Assembly: GCA_027486255.1 (NCBI GenBank)
Contig: JAIXPL010000031.1
Location: forward strand, 1-64,000
Origin: Comamonadaceae bacterium
GTDB lineage: Bacteria; Pseudomonadota; Gammaproteobacteria; Burkholderiales; Burkholderiaceae_C
Length of the DNA stretch: 64,000 bases
Direction of reading: 5' to 3'
Positions 25,312-33,754 of the stretch are shown here, one piece after another. How positions within the stretch are numbered: the stretch's first letter is position 1; every line of letters begins with the position of its first letter. The notes below the pieces were generated by a model. The model worked only from the letters and a program-made list of their open reading frames with translations, was not told where the DNA came from and made no database searches. Position numbers and translations under genes: made by a program.

Positions 25312-25770
25312 ATGAGCAACCTCTCCCTCACAATCAACGGAGCACCCACCAAGGTGGACGTGGATCCGTCCACGCCCTTGGTTTGGCTGCTGCGCGAGCA
25401 CCTCAAGCTCACTGGCACCAAGTTTGGCTGCGGCGTCGCCCAATGCGGCGCCTGCACGGTGCATGTCAATGGCGAAGCCACCCGCTCCTGCGTGACGCCC
25501 GTCTCGGCCGTGGCCGGCAAGGCGATCACCACCATCGAGGGCCTGTCGCCCGATGGCAGCCACAAGCTGCAAAAAGCCTGGATCGCTGAGCAGGTGCCGC
25601 AGTGCGGCTACTGCCAGTCGGGCCAGATCATGCAGGCCGCCACGCTGCTGGCCAAGAACAAAAAACCCACCCGCGAGCAGATCGTGCAGCACATGAACGG
25701 CAACATCTGCCGCTGCGGCACCTACCAGCGCATCGTCAAGGCCGTCCAACGCGCCGCCAAGGAGGCCTGA
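25312..25770 (+). CDS. Molybdenum hydroxylase 2Fe-2S subunit (IorA-like), copy 1
   Basis: 152 residues from ATG 25312. The N-terminal plant-type ferredoxin domain binds one cluster through [20 protein letters not shown] plus a later Cys (RSC). The C-terminal helical domain binds the second cluster through [12 protein letters not shown] and NICRCGTY. This is the small subunit of the xanthine-oxidase family, closest in layout to isoquinoline 1-oxidoreductase IorA. It carries electrons from the molybdenum site of the next gene to an external acceptor; no FAD subunit is encoded here. Confidence 0.92.
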   Translation: MSNLSLTINGAPTKVDVDPSTPLVWLLREHLKLTGTKFGCGVAQCGACTVHVNGEATRSCVTPVSAVAGKAITTIEGLSPDGSHKLQKAWIAEQVPQCGYCQSGQIMQAATLLAKNKKPTREQIVQHMNGNICRCGTYQRIVKAVQRAAKEA

Positions 25771-25772
25771 AC

Positions 25773-28016
25773 ATGAATGCACGCACCGACTCCCAGCTCC
25801 TGGCCGGCGGCCTGAGCCGCCGCGGTTTCCTGGCCGCCACCGGCGGGCTGAGCTTTTCCGTCGCGCTGGGCGCAGGCCTGGCCGCAGCCACGTCCGACGC
25901 CAGCGCCCAGGCCGGCGATGCGGGCCTGAAGGCCAACGTCTGGGTCACCATCGGCACCGACGACTCGGTGGTGGTGATGACCCCCACCGGCGAAATGGGC
26001 CAAGGCACCCTGACGGCGCTGCCCTTGATCCTGGCCGAGGAACTGGACGCCGATTGGTCCAAGGTCCGCGTCGAATACGCCCCGCCCAACCCGCGCGTCT
26101 ATGGCAACCCGCATCCGCTGCTCAACGGCGGCCAGGCTTCGCTGGCCAGCATTGCCATCCCTGGCTACTTCATGCCGCTGCGCATGGCCGGTGCCCAGGC
26201 CCGCCGCGTGCTGCTTGATGCAGCTGCCGCGCGCTGGGGTGTGCCTGTGGCCGAGCTCTCCACCGATTCGGGCGTGGTGATCCATGCAGGCACCGGCCGC
26301 CGTCTGCGCTATGGCGAGATCGCCGCCTTCGCCACCGTGCCGGCCGAGCTTCCGAAGATCACCCCCGCCGACCTCAAGAAGCCTGAGCAGTTCAAGCTGA
26401 TCGGCCGTGCTGACATCGTCCGCACGGATGTCAAGTCCAAGGTGACCGGCCAGGCGCAGTTCGGCATTGACGTGCGCGTGCCCGACATGGTCTACGCCAC
26501 GGTGCTGGAGTCGCCCATGGACGGCGCCCGCCCGGACTTCGTCAACACCGCCGAGGCCATGGCGGTGCCCGGTGTGATCCAGGTCATGCCCATGCCCTTT
26601 GGTGTGGCGGTGCTGGCCAACACGGTCGAGGCCACGCGCATTGCGCGCAATGTGCTCAAGGCCAAGGTCACCTGGAACACTTCTGAGACCCGCCACAACG
26701 CGGTCAACTTCGATTCGGACAAGGCCAAGGAAGAGTACGCCCGCAACGGCCGATCGGCCGAAGCCAAGCCCATGACCGCCTACAAAAAGGGCGAGGCCGA
26801 TCAGGCCCTGGCCTCGGCCGCGCGGGTGATTGAGGCCACCTTCTGGTCGGAGCACACCTACCACGCGCAGATGGAGCCCATGAACTGCGTGGCCCGCGTG
26901 GCCGCCGACGGCCAGTCGGCCGAGATCTGGGTGGGCACGCAAGCCCCCGTGCTGGTTGCCATGGCCGCCTCCAATGTGCTCAAGACCACGCCGGACAAGA
27001 TCCGTCTGCACCAGGTGCTGCTCGGCGGTGGCTATGGCCGCCGCATCACGCCGGACATCGTGGCGCAGACCGTGGCCATTGCCAACGCCAGCAAGCGCAC
27101 CGTCAAGCTCATCCTCACCCGCGAGGACGATATGGTGGCTGCGCGCCCACGGCCCATGACCCACCACATCATGCGTGCCGGCCTGGACGCCAATGGCAAG
27201 CTGGTGGGATGGAAGCACCGCATCGTGGCCGAGAACGTGGATGCCGTGGCTGCTCCCCCGCGCTTTGCCGCCACCGGCGGCAAGGACTACATCGGCTGGC
27301 AAGGCTCGGACATGCCGCACTACAGCATCCCGAACTGGCAGTCCGAGGGTGTGCGTGAAATGCGTGGCATGCGCGTGCATGCGTTCCGCGGCATTGGTGC
27401 GGGTTACAACAAGTTCGCCATTGAAAGCTTCCTGGACGAAATCGCGCAGGCCCGCAAGATGGATCCGCTGGCCATGCGCCTGGAGCTGACGCAGGATGAT
27501 GCCCGCGCCCGCGCCGTGCTCGAGGCCGTGGCCGAGATGTCGGACTGGAAGCGCAAGCGCCGTGGCCGTGCCCTGGGTATCGCCATGGCCGACTACCACG
27601 GCACCTTGGCTGCCGGCGTGGCCGAGGTGTCGGTGGACCGCAAGAGCGGCAAGATCAAGGTGCATAACTACTGGACCTCGGTCGATGCCGGCCTGGTGAT
27701 CCAGCCCGAGAGCGTGCTCGGCCAGCTCGAAGGTGGCGCGGTCTATGGCCTGTCGGTGGCCTTGCTCGAAGAGCTGACCATCAAAGCCGGCGCGGTGCAG
27801 CAGAGCAACTTCAATGACTATCCGGTGCTGCGCATGGCCGATATGCCTGAGGTCCACACCCGAATCGTGAAGTCCAACGCACCGCCCACCGGTATGGGTG
27901 AGGCCGGCGTGGGGCCCGTGGCTCCGGCCATTGCCAACGCCGTGGCGCAACTCACCGGCAAACGCCTGCGTGAGCTGCCCATGTCGCCTGAACGCGTGAA
28001 AAAAGCGCTGGCTTGA
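25773..28016 (+). CDS. Molybdenum hydroxylase large subunit (IorB-like), copy 1
   Basis: 747 residues starting 2 bases after the small subunit. A twin-arginine signal (SRRGFLAATGG, R16-R17) targets the folded complex to the periplasm. The body has the molybdopterin-cytosine-dinucleotide segments GEMGQGTLTALPLILAEELD, LLGGGYGRR and MRGMRVHAFRGIGAGYNKFA. The catalytic glutamate is E710 in PTGMGEAGVGP. Such enzymes hydroxylate aldehydes or N-heterocycles with water as oxygen donor. A strong terminator follows, so the pair is its own operon. Substrate is unknown. Confidence 0.92.
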   Translation: MNARTDSQLLAGGLSRRGFLAATGGLSFSVALGAGLAAATSDASAQAGDAGLKANVWVTIGTDDSVVVMTPTGEMGQGTLTALPLILAEELDADWSKVRVEYAPPNPRVYGNPHPLLNGGQASLASIAIPGYFMPLRMAGAQARRVLLDAAAARWGVPVAELSTDSGVVIHAGTGRRLRYGEIAAFATVPAELPKITPADLKKPEQFKLIGRADIVRTDVKSKVTGQAQFGIDVRVPDMVYATVLESPMDGARPDFVNTAEAMAVPGVIQVMPMPFGVAVLANTVEATRIARNVLKAKVTWNTSETRHNAVNFDSDKAKEEYARNGRSAEAKPMTAYKKGEADQALASAARVIEATFWSEHTYHAQMEPMNCVARVAADGQSAEIWVGTQAPVLVAMAASNVLKTTPDKIRLHQVLLGGGYGRRITPDIVAQTVAIANASKRTVKLILTREDDMVAARPRPMTHHIMRAGLDANGKLVGWKHRIVAENVDAVAAPPRFAATGGKDYIGWQGSDMPHYSIPNWQSEGVREMRGMRVHAFRGIGAGYNKFAIESFLDEIAQARKMDPLAMRLELTQDDARARAVLEAVAEMSDWKRKRRGRALGIAMADYHGTLAAGVAEVSVDRKSGKIKVHNYWTSVDAGLVIQPESVLGQLEGGAVYGLSVALLEELTIKAGAVQQSNFNDYPVLRMADMPEVHTRIVKSNAPPTGMGEAGVGPVAPAIANAVAQLTGKRLRELPMSPERVKKALA

Positions 28017-28039
28017 TCCGCTGAGCTGCTTGCGAACAA

Positions 28040-28072
28040 GCCGCCGGTGCCACCCGCACTGGCGGCTTTTTT
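28040..28072 (+). terminator. Rho-independent terminator after the first molybdenum hydroxylase
   Basis: GCCGCCGGTGC pairs with GCACTGGCGGC (one mismatch) around a short loop, followed by six T residues at 28067-28072. It lies 24 bases after the stop. Confidence 0.85.
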
Positions 28073-28114
28073 CATGGGCAGGCTGGCCACTGGCTCAATC
28101 GGCCACCAGCTGCC

Positions 28115-29002
28115 TCAGAGTTCGAGCTCGTAATCCACCGTGATCGGTGCGTGGTCCGAGAAGCGCTCGGCCTTGTAGATGTGTTCGCTGCGGGCCAGGG
28201 CCGCCAGCTGCGGCGTGGCCAGGTGGTAGTCCAGGCGCCAGCCCACGTTCTTGGTATAGGCCTGACCACGGTTGCTCCACCAGGTGTAGCAGTCATCGGT
28301 GGTGCTGGGCTGGAGGCGCCGGTACACGTCGACCAGGCCGCCGCCCAAGGCGGTGCTGGGCTCCTGGGCACCGGCGTTGAGTTCACGCGCCGCCTCGTTC
28401 GCCACCTGGGCATCGTGGCGCAGCAGCGCGCTCATCCAGGCGCGCTCCTCAGGCAGGAAGCCCGAGTTCTTTTTGTTGCCCTTCCAGTTTTTCAGGTCCA
28501 TCTCCTGGTGGGCGATGTTGATGTCACCGCACAGGATGAACTCGCGTTCTGCCTTCAGACTGAGCAGGTAGGGGTAGAACTCGGCCAGAAAGCGGAACTT
28601 GGCCTCTTGTCGCTCTGGCCCGGAAGAGCCGCTGGGAAAGTAGCAGCTGATGATCGAGAGCCGGGGGGCGTGCTTGCGCCGGGCTGAGTCAAAGCGCAAT
28701 TCCACGTAGCGTCCTTCGGCGTCGAACTCGTGCGAGCCAAAACCCACCACCACGTCCGTGGGCTCGTGACGTGTGTAGATACCCACGCCCGAGTAGCCCT
28801 TTTTCTCGGCAAAGTGAAAGTGCCCCTTCAAGCCCGCCAGCACCTCGAACTTGCCGGCCACGTCGGCCTGCTGGGCCTTGACCTCCTGCACGCACATACA
28901 ATCCGGCCGCGTCTTTTCCAGCCAGGCTTCGAGCCCTTTGCTGGTGGCCGAGCGGATGCCATTGAGGTTCAGGCTGGTGAGTTGAAACAAGGAATGCCCC
29001 AT
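28115..29002 (-). CDS. xth: Exodeoxyribonuclease III (AP endonuclease)
   Basis: 295 residues with all ExoIII motifs: LNLNGIRSA, the metal ligand E40 (CVQEVKAQ), SGVGIYTR, LCGDINIAHQEMDL (D160, N162), WSNRGQAY, WRLDYHLAT and FSDHAPI. It repairs abasic sites and removes 3' blocks. An insertion of about 25 residues (around 197-221, NEAARELNAGAQEPSTALGG) lies between the EERAWM helix and LVDVYRRL, where most homologues are continuous. The ATG at 29002 overlaps the pyrE ATG on the other strand by two bases and has no ribosome site. A TTG four codons in is an alternative. Confidence 0.95.
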   Translation of the reverse strand: MGHSLFQLTSLNLNGIRSATSKGLEAWLEKTRPDCMCVQEVKAQQADVAGKFEVLAGLKGHFHFAEKKGYSGVGIYTRHEPTDVVVGFGSHEFDAEGRYVELRFDSARRKHAPRLSIISCYFPSGSSGPERQEAKFRFLAEFYPYLLSLKAEREFILCGDINIAHQEMDLKNWKGNKKNSGFLPEERAWMSALLRHDAQVANEAARELNAGAQEPSTALGGGLVDVYRRLQPSTTDDCYTWWSNRGQAYTKNVGWRLDYHLATPQLAALARSEHIYKAERFSDHAPITVDYELEL

Positions 29003-29699
29003 GACGATTGCGACGGCGGCGCGGGATGCGCTGGCTCAGGAGTTTGTGCAATTTTCGCTCGATTGCGGGGTGCTCAAGTTCGGCGAGTTCAAGACCAAGG
29101 CCGGTCGTCTGAGCCCCTACTTCTTTAACGCCGGTTTGTTCGATGACGGCGCCAAGCTGGGCCGGCTGGCCAGCTTTTATGCCCAGCGCTTGGTCAAAAG
29201 CGGCATCGAGTTCGACATGGTCTTTGGCCCGGCCTACAAGGGCATCCCCCTGGGCGCGGCCGTGACCATTGAGCTGGCGCGCCTGGGCAAGACCGTGCCT
29301 TTTGCCTACAACCGCAAGGAGGCCAAGGACCACGGCGAGGGCGGCCACCTGGTGGGCGCGCCGCTCCAGGGTCGGGTGCTGATCGTCGACGACGTGATGA
29401 GCGCGGGCACCGCCGCGCGTGAATCGATTGCCCTCATTGAGGCTGCCGGCGCCACGCCGCACGCCGTGGCGATTGCCCTGGACCGCCAGGAAATGGCCAC
29501 CGAAAAGCAAGCTGACGGCTCTACGCGCGATGTGCCGCACAGCGCCGTGCAATATGTGCGGGACACCCTGGGCCTGCAGGTCTGCGCCATCGCGGAACTC
29601 TCGGACCTGCTGGACTACCTGGCTGCCCGCCCCGGCCACGACATGGGCGAGCACCTGGCCCGCGTGCAGGCCTACCGCGACCGCTACGGCGTGCGCTGA
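29001..29699 (+). CDS. pyrE: Orotate phosphoribosyltransferase
   Basis: 232 residues. It has the OPRTase loop LKFGEFKTKAGRLSPYFFN, then GLFDDGAKLG and FGPAYKGIPLG, and the PRPP-binding motif VLIVDDVMSAGTA at 126-138. It joins orotate and PRPP to OMP in pyrimidine synthesis. The ATG at 29001 has AAGGA nine bases upstream and the usual length. It is divergent from xth with overlapping start codons, so the pyrE ribosome site lies inside the xth coding sequence. Confidence 0.96.
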   Translation: MTIATAARDALAQEFVQFSLDCGVLKFGEFKTKAGRLSPYFFNAGLFDDGAKLGRLASFYAQRLVKSGIEFDMVFGPAYKGIPLGAAVTIELARLGKTVPFAYNRKEAKDHGEGGHLVGAPLQGRVLIVDDVMSAGTAARESIALIEAAGATPHAVAIALDRQEMATEKQADGSTRDVPHSAVQYVRDTLGLQVCAIAELSDLLDYLAARPGHDMGEHLARVQAYRDRYGVR

Positions 29700-29763
29700 G
29701 CCGCGCGCAGTCGCTGTTCATCGCTCGGGCCCAGGCGGCGCTTGCGATACAGTGCCCCGAGCC

Positions 29764-30723
29764 ATGGCTGCACCCTACAACCTCGCCCGCTTTGACCTGG
29801 TCTCGATCCGCCTGGCGGTCGACTGCGCGCGCTTGGGCAGCCTCAGCGCTGCGGCCCTGCAGTCGCACCTGGCGCTGGCGGCCGCCAGCCGCCGTCTGCG
29901 CGAACTTGAAAAGGCGCTGGGTGATCCCTTGTTTGAACGCCACGGCCGCGGTGTGCGTCCCACGGCGGCCGGCCATGTGTTTGTCCGCTGTGGCCTGACC
30001 CTGCTGCAAAACCTCGAGCAGATGGCCGGTGAACTCAGCGACCTGCGCCAGGGCGTGGCCCGTCACATCCGCGTGTGCGCCAACACCGCCGCCATCAACC
30101 AGTTTCTGCCGCCTCTGCTGGCGCGCTATGCGAGCGAGCAGCAGCAGGTGCGCGTCGACCTGGAGGAGCAACTCTCCAGCGGTGTGGTCACCGCCCTGAA
30201 CGAGGGCCGCGCGGACATCGGTGTATTTGCCGAAGGCGGGGACACGCGCGGGCTGGACTGCCAGTTGTTCCGGCACGACGAACTGGTGCTGGTGCTGCCG
30301 GCGCGCCACCGGCTGGTGGGCCGTCGGCCGTTGGCCTTCAGCGACGCCCTGGACGAGGACTGGATCACCCTGAGCGACGGCGCGGCATTGCTGCTGCGGC
30401 AGCAGCAAACCGCCCTGGCCGCCGGCAAGCCGCTGCGCATTCGCATGCAGGTGCGCAGCTTCGACGCCGTCTGCCACCTGGTGGCCTCCGGGCTGGGCAT
30501 CGCCGTGTTGCCTAAGAACGCGGTGCTGCCCATCGTGCGCTCCATGGACCTGCGCTGGCGCCCGCTGGCCGATGCCTGGGCCTCACGCAGCCTGCTGGCG
30601 GCCACCCGCAGCGGCCCCCAGGACCCCATGGTGCAAGCGCTGCTGGCCTTCCTGGTGGCTCCGTCGCCAAGCCCTGACGAGCCTACGCAAAATACGAAAG
30701 CTCGCCGCTTGAAAGAGCAATAG
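29764..30723 (+). CDS. LysR-family transcriptional regulator
   Basis: 319 residues from ATG 29764. The N-terminal winged HTH (about 12-70) shows GSLSAAALQSHLALAAASRR and GDPLFERHGRGVRPTAAGH, then the periplasmic-binding-protein-like effector domain. It is the first gene of a same-strand series through 37502; the CoA-transferase starts 34 bases after its stop. That is unusual, since LysR genes are mostly divergent from their targets. It probably responds to the substrate of this cluster and may be autoregulated. A possible TACAGT -10 box lies 10 bases before the ATG. Confidence 0.92.
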   Translation: MAAPYNLARFDLVSIRLAVDCARLGSLSAAALQSHLALAAASRRLRELEKALGDPLFERHGRGVRPTAAGHVFVRCGLTLLQNLEQMAGELSDLRQGVARHIRVCANTAAINQFLPPLLARYASEQQQVRVDLEEQLSSGVVTALNEGRADIGVFAEGGDTRGLDCQLFRHDELVLVLPARHRLVGRRPLAFSDALDEDWITLSDGAALLLRQQQTALAAGKPLRIRMQVRSFDAVCHLVASGLGIAVLPKNAVLPIVRSMDLRWRPLADAWASRSLLAATRSGPQDPMVQALLAFLVAPSPSPDEPTQNTKARRLKEQ

Positions 30724-30757
30724 ACCAAGCAGGGCAGGGCTTGCACACTGCGGCCCC

Positions 30758-31975
30758 ATGACTTCCTTGCCTACTGCCGGCGCGCTGACCGGGCTCAAGG
30801 TGCTCGAACTCGGGCAGCTGATTGCGGGCCCCTTCGCGGCCAAGACCTTGGCCGACTTTGGCGCCGACGTCATCAAGATCGAGCCGCCTGGCGCGGGTGA
30901 CCCCTTGCGCAACTGGCGCCTGCTGAAAAACGGCACCTCCGTGTGGTGGCAGGTGCAGTCGCGCAACAAACGCTCCGTGGCCGTGGACCTGCGCCAGCCT
31001 GAGGGGCAAGCCATCGTGCGCCAGCTCGCCGGCGAGGTCGACGTGCTGATCGAAAATTTCCGTCCTGGCGCGCTTGAGGGCTGGGGCCTGTCGCCCGACT
31101 CACTGCTGGAGGACAATCCGCGCCTGATCGTGCTGCGCGTCAGCGGCTACGGGCAGACCGGGCCCTACCGCGACCGCCCCGGCTTTGGTGTGGTCGGCGA
31201 GGCCATGAGCGGCCTGCGCCACCTCACCGCCGAGCCGGGCCGCGTGCCCGTGCGCGTGGGTGTGAGCATCGGTGACACGCTGGCTGCGCTGCACGGGGTC
31301 ATCGGCATCCTGATGGCCTTGCAAGAGCGTCACAGCTCGGGCAAGGGGCAGGTGATCGATGTCGCCCTCTACGAGGCGGTGTTCAACTGCATGGAAAGTC
31401 TGTTGCCCGAATACAGCGCCTTCGGTGCCGTGCGCGGGCCCGCTGGCAGTGCGCTGCCGGGTATTGCGCCGAGCAATGCCTATATGTGCGCCGACGGCGG
31501 CTACGCCCTGATCGCCGGCAACGGCGACAGCATCTTCAAGCGGCTCATGACCATCATCGGCCGAGATGACCTGCGCGACGATCCGACCCTGGCGGACAAC
31601 GCCGGGCGTGTACAGCGCGTGAGCGAACTCGACTCCGCGATCGGGCAATGGACGCGCCGGCACACCGTCGATGAGGTGCTGGCTGCGCTCGAGGGCGCCA
31701 GTGTGCCCGCCGGCCGAATCTACACCGTGGCCGACATCGCGGCCGACCCACATTACGCGGCGCGCGACATGCTGCAGCAGGTCACGCTGGACGACGGCGA
31801 GACGCTCACTGTGCCGGGTATCGTGCCCAAGCTCTCGCGCACGCCTGGCATTCACCACCGCAATGCGCCCCGCGTGGGTCAGGACACGCTAGAGGTGCTG
31901 CGCCAGATCGGCCTCACCCAAGAGCAGATCGCGCAATTGAAGGCGGGCGGTATCGTCGCAGAAAGCCAGTCATGA
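30758..31975 (+). CDS. CaiB/BaiF (class III) CoA-transferase
   Basis: 405 residues. It has LKVLELGQLIAGPFAAKTLA and DFGADVIKIEPPGAGDPLR at the N-terminus, ENFRPGALEGWGL mid-protein, and the catalytic aspartate at 173 (VGVSIGDTLAALHG). Class III enzymes move CoA between two carboxylic acids through an aspartyl-CoA intermediate. The stop overlaps the HMG-CoA-lyase-like gene by four bases, so the product acyl-CoA is probably cleaved at once. In Chloroflexus an analogous CoA-transferase plus HMGL-type lyase pair processes (R)-citramalate; a similar pairing is a reasonable hypothesis here. Confidence 0.93.
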   Translation: MTSLPTAGALTGLKVLELGQLIAGPFAAKTLADFGADVIKIEPPGAGDPLRNWRLLKNGTSVWWQVQSRNKRSVAVDLRQPEGQAIVRQLAGEVDVLIENFRPGALEGWGLSPDSLLEDNPRLIVLRVSGYGQTGPYRDRPGFGVVGEAMSGLRHLTAEPGRVPVRVGVSIGDTLAALHGVIGILMALQERHSSGKGQVIDVALYEAVFNCMESLLPEYSAFGAVRGPAGSALPGIAPSNAYMCADGGYALIAGNGDSIFKRLMTIIGRDDLRDDPTLADNAGRVQRVSELDSAIGQWTRRHTVDEVLAALEGASVPAGRIYTVADIAADPHYAARDMLQQVTLDDGETLTVPGIVPKLSRTPGIHHRNAPRVGQDTLEVLRQIGLTQEQIAQLKAGGIVAESQS

Positions 31976-32919
31976 CACAGCGCATCCAGTTCAATGAAGT
32001 CGTCACCCGTGACGGCTTTCAGATCGAGCCGCAGTTCATCGCCACCGACGCCAAGGTCGCCTTGGTCGATGCCTTGTCGGACTGCGGTTACGCCAAGATC
32101 GAGGTGACCTCCTTCGTCTCGCCCAAGGCGATCCCGCAAACGCGTGATGCCGAAGAGGTGATGGGCCGCATCCGCCGCGTGCCTGGCGTGGAGTACACGG
32201 TGCTCGTGCCCAACCTTCGCGGCGCCGAGCGCGCGCTGGAGTCGCGCGCCGACGAACTGAACCTGGTGATGTCGGTCTCCGAGACGCACAACCTGGCCAA
32301 TCTGCGCATGCCCCGGGCCAAGAGCTTGGAAGCCCTGTCGGAGGTGATCCGTGCGGTCGATGGCCGCACCCCCATCAATGTGTCGCTCTCCACCAGCTTC
32401 GGCTGCCCCATGGAGGGCGAGGTGGCGCCCGCGCAGGTGCTGGACTGGGCCCAGCGCTTTGCCGACCTGGGGGTGCGCGGCCTGACGATCTGCGACACCA
32501 CCGGCATGGCCGACCCCGCCCAGGTGGCGCGGCTGTGCGAGGCCTTGCGCCAGAAGCTGGACCACCTGCAGCTGACCCTGCACTTTCACAACACCCGCGG
32601 CATGGGCCTGGCCAACGTGCTGGCGGCCGTGCAGGCCGGCATCACCCGCTTTGACGGCTCGCTCGGCGGTCTGGGCGGCTGCCCCTACGCCCCGGGCGCC
32701 AGCGGCAACATCTGCAGCGAGGACGCTCTGCACATGCTCGAGGCCATGGGCCTGGAGACGGGCGTCGACCTGCCCCGCCTCTTGCAGGTCGCCCGCGCCT
32801 TGCCGGACATCGTGGGCCACGCGGTGCCCGGCCAGGTGGCCAAGGCCGGCCGCAGTTGCGATCTGCATCCGGTGCCCGCCGCCGTCACCGAACTGCAGCA
32901 ACAACTCCAGCGGGCCTGA
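31972..32919 (+). CDS. HMG-CoA lyase family enzyme (possible citramalyl-CoA lyase)
   Basis: 315 residues, a DRE-TIM barrel. The metal/catalytic start is VTRDGFQIE (R13, D14), the metal histidines are H204 and H206 (LTLHFHNTRG), and the active-site cysteine is C237 in the signature SLGGLGGCPYAPGASGN. Members split 3-hydroxy-3-methyl-acyl-CoAs such as HMG-CoA (to acetoacetate and acetyl-CoA) or (R)-citramalyl-CoA (to pyruvate and acetyl-CoA). The substrate cannot be fixed by sequence, but the overlapping CoA-transferase and following maleate-isomerase-like gene point to a C4-C6 dicarboxylate rather than leucine catabolism. Confidence 0.92.
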   Translation: MTQRIQFNEVVTRDGFQIEPQFIATDAKVALVDALSDCGYAKIEVTSFVSPKAIPQTRDAEEVMGRIRRVPGVEYTVLVPNLRGAERALESRADELNLVMSVSETHNLANLRMPRAKSLEALSEVIRAVDGRTPINVSLSTSFGCPMEGEVAPAQVLDWAQRFADLGVRGLTICDTTGMADPAQVARLCEALRQKLDHLQLTLHFHNTRGMGLANVLAAVQAGITRFDGSLGGLGGCPYAPGASGNICSEDALHMLEAMGLETGVDLPRLLQVARALPDIVGHAVPGQVAKAGRSCDLHPVPAAVTELQQQLQRA

Positions 32920-32974
32920 GGGCCTGAACCTTTCGCCCCTTCTTTTTTGCACTGACCTCGGAATCCCTGACTCC

Positions 32975-33727
32975 ATGACCCGTTCCTACCGCGTCGGACT
33001 CATCGTCCCCAGCTCCAACACCACGATGGAGACTGAGATCCCGGCCATGCTGCGCGCCCGCGAACAGATTCTGCCTGAGCGCTTTACTTTTCACTCCAGC
33101 CGCATGCGCATGAAGGAAGTCACCAAAGAGCAGCTGGCCGCCATGGACCGCGACTCCGACCGCTGCGCCCTGGAGCTCTCAGACGCCCGCATGGACGTCA
33201 TGGGCTACGCCTGCCTGGTGGCCATCATGAGCATGGGCCTGGGCTATCACCGCGAATCGCAACAGCGCCTGGCGCAGGTGGCTGCCGGCAATGCGGCCGC
33301 GGCGCCCGTGACCACCAGCGCCGGTGCGCTGGTCGAGGGTCTGCAGGCGCTCGGGGCCAAGCGCGTAGCGATCATCGCGCCCTACATGAAGCCCCTGACC
33401 CGGATGGTGATCGACTACATCCAGCACGAGGGCATCGAGGTGGTCGACAGCCTGTCCCTGGAGATTCACGATAACTTGGCCGTGGGGGCCCGCGACCCGC
33501 GTGCACCGGCCGAATTGTGGAAGCAGCTGAACCTGAGCGGCGTCGACGCCATCGTCGCGTCGGCCTGCGTGCAGATGCCCTCGCTGGCCGCCGTGCCCCT
33601 GATTGAGCAGGCCAGCGGCCTGCCCGTGGTCTCAAGCGCCGTGTGCACCACCTGGTCGCTGCTAAAGCACCTGGGCCTGGAAAGGCGCGTGCCTGACGCC
33701 GGCACCCTGCTGTCAGGCCGTTTCTGA
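32975..33727 (+). CDS. maiA: Maleate cis-trans isomerase family protein
   Basis: 250 residues of the Asp/Glu-racemase superfamily. It follows maleate isomerase closely: VGLIVPSSNTTMETEIPAML, FHSSRMRMKEVTKE, the first catalytic cysteine C80 (MGYACLVAIMSMGLGYH) and the second C198 (ASACVQMPSL). It converts maleate to fumarate without reduction, for example in nicotinate catabolism. Methylated analogues (citraconate to mesaconate) are conceivable given the neighbouring genes. ATG 32975 lies 55 bases after the lyase stop. The gene symbol is by family resemblance. Confidence 0.87.
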   Translation: MTRSYRVGLIVPSSNTTMETEIPAMLRAREQILPERFTFHSSRMRMKEVTKEQLAAMDRDSDRCALELSDARMDVMGYACLVAIMSMGLGYHRESQQRLAQVAAGNAAAAPVTTSAGALVEGLQALGAKRVAIIAPYMKPLTRMVIDYIQHEGIEVVDSLSLEIHDNLAVGARDPRAPAELWKQLNLSGVDAIVASACVQMPSLAAVPLIEQASGLPVVSSAVCTTWSLLKHLGLERRVPDAGTLLSGRF

Positions 33728-33754
33728 CCCGCTAATTTACCCCTGGAGATTTTC

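Noticed and set aside
25722-27950. A 742-codon open frame antisense to the first molybdenum hydroxylase
   Set aside because: His/Gly-rich translation without any domain, exactly opposite a complete enzyme gene. High GC keeps antisense frames open.
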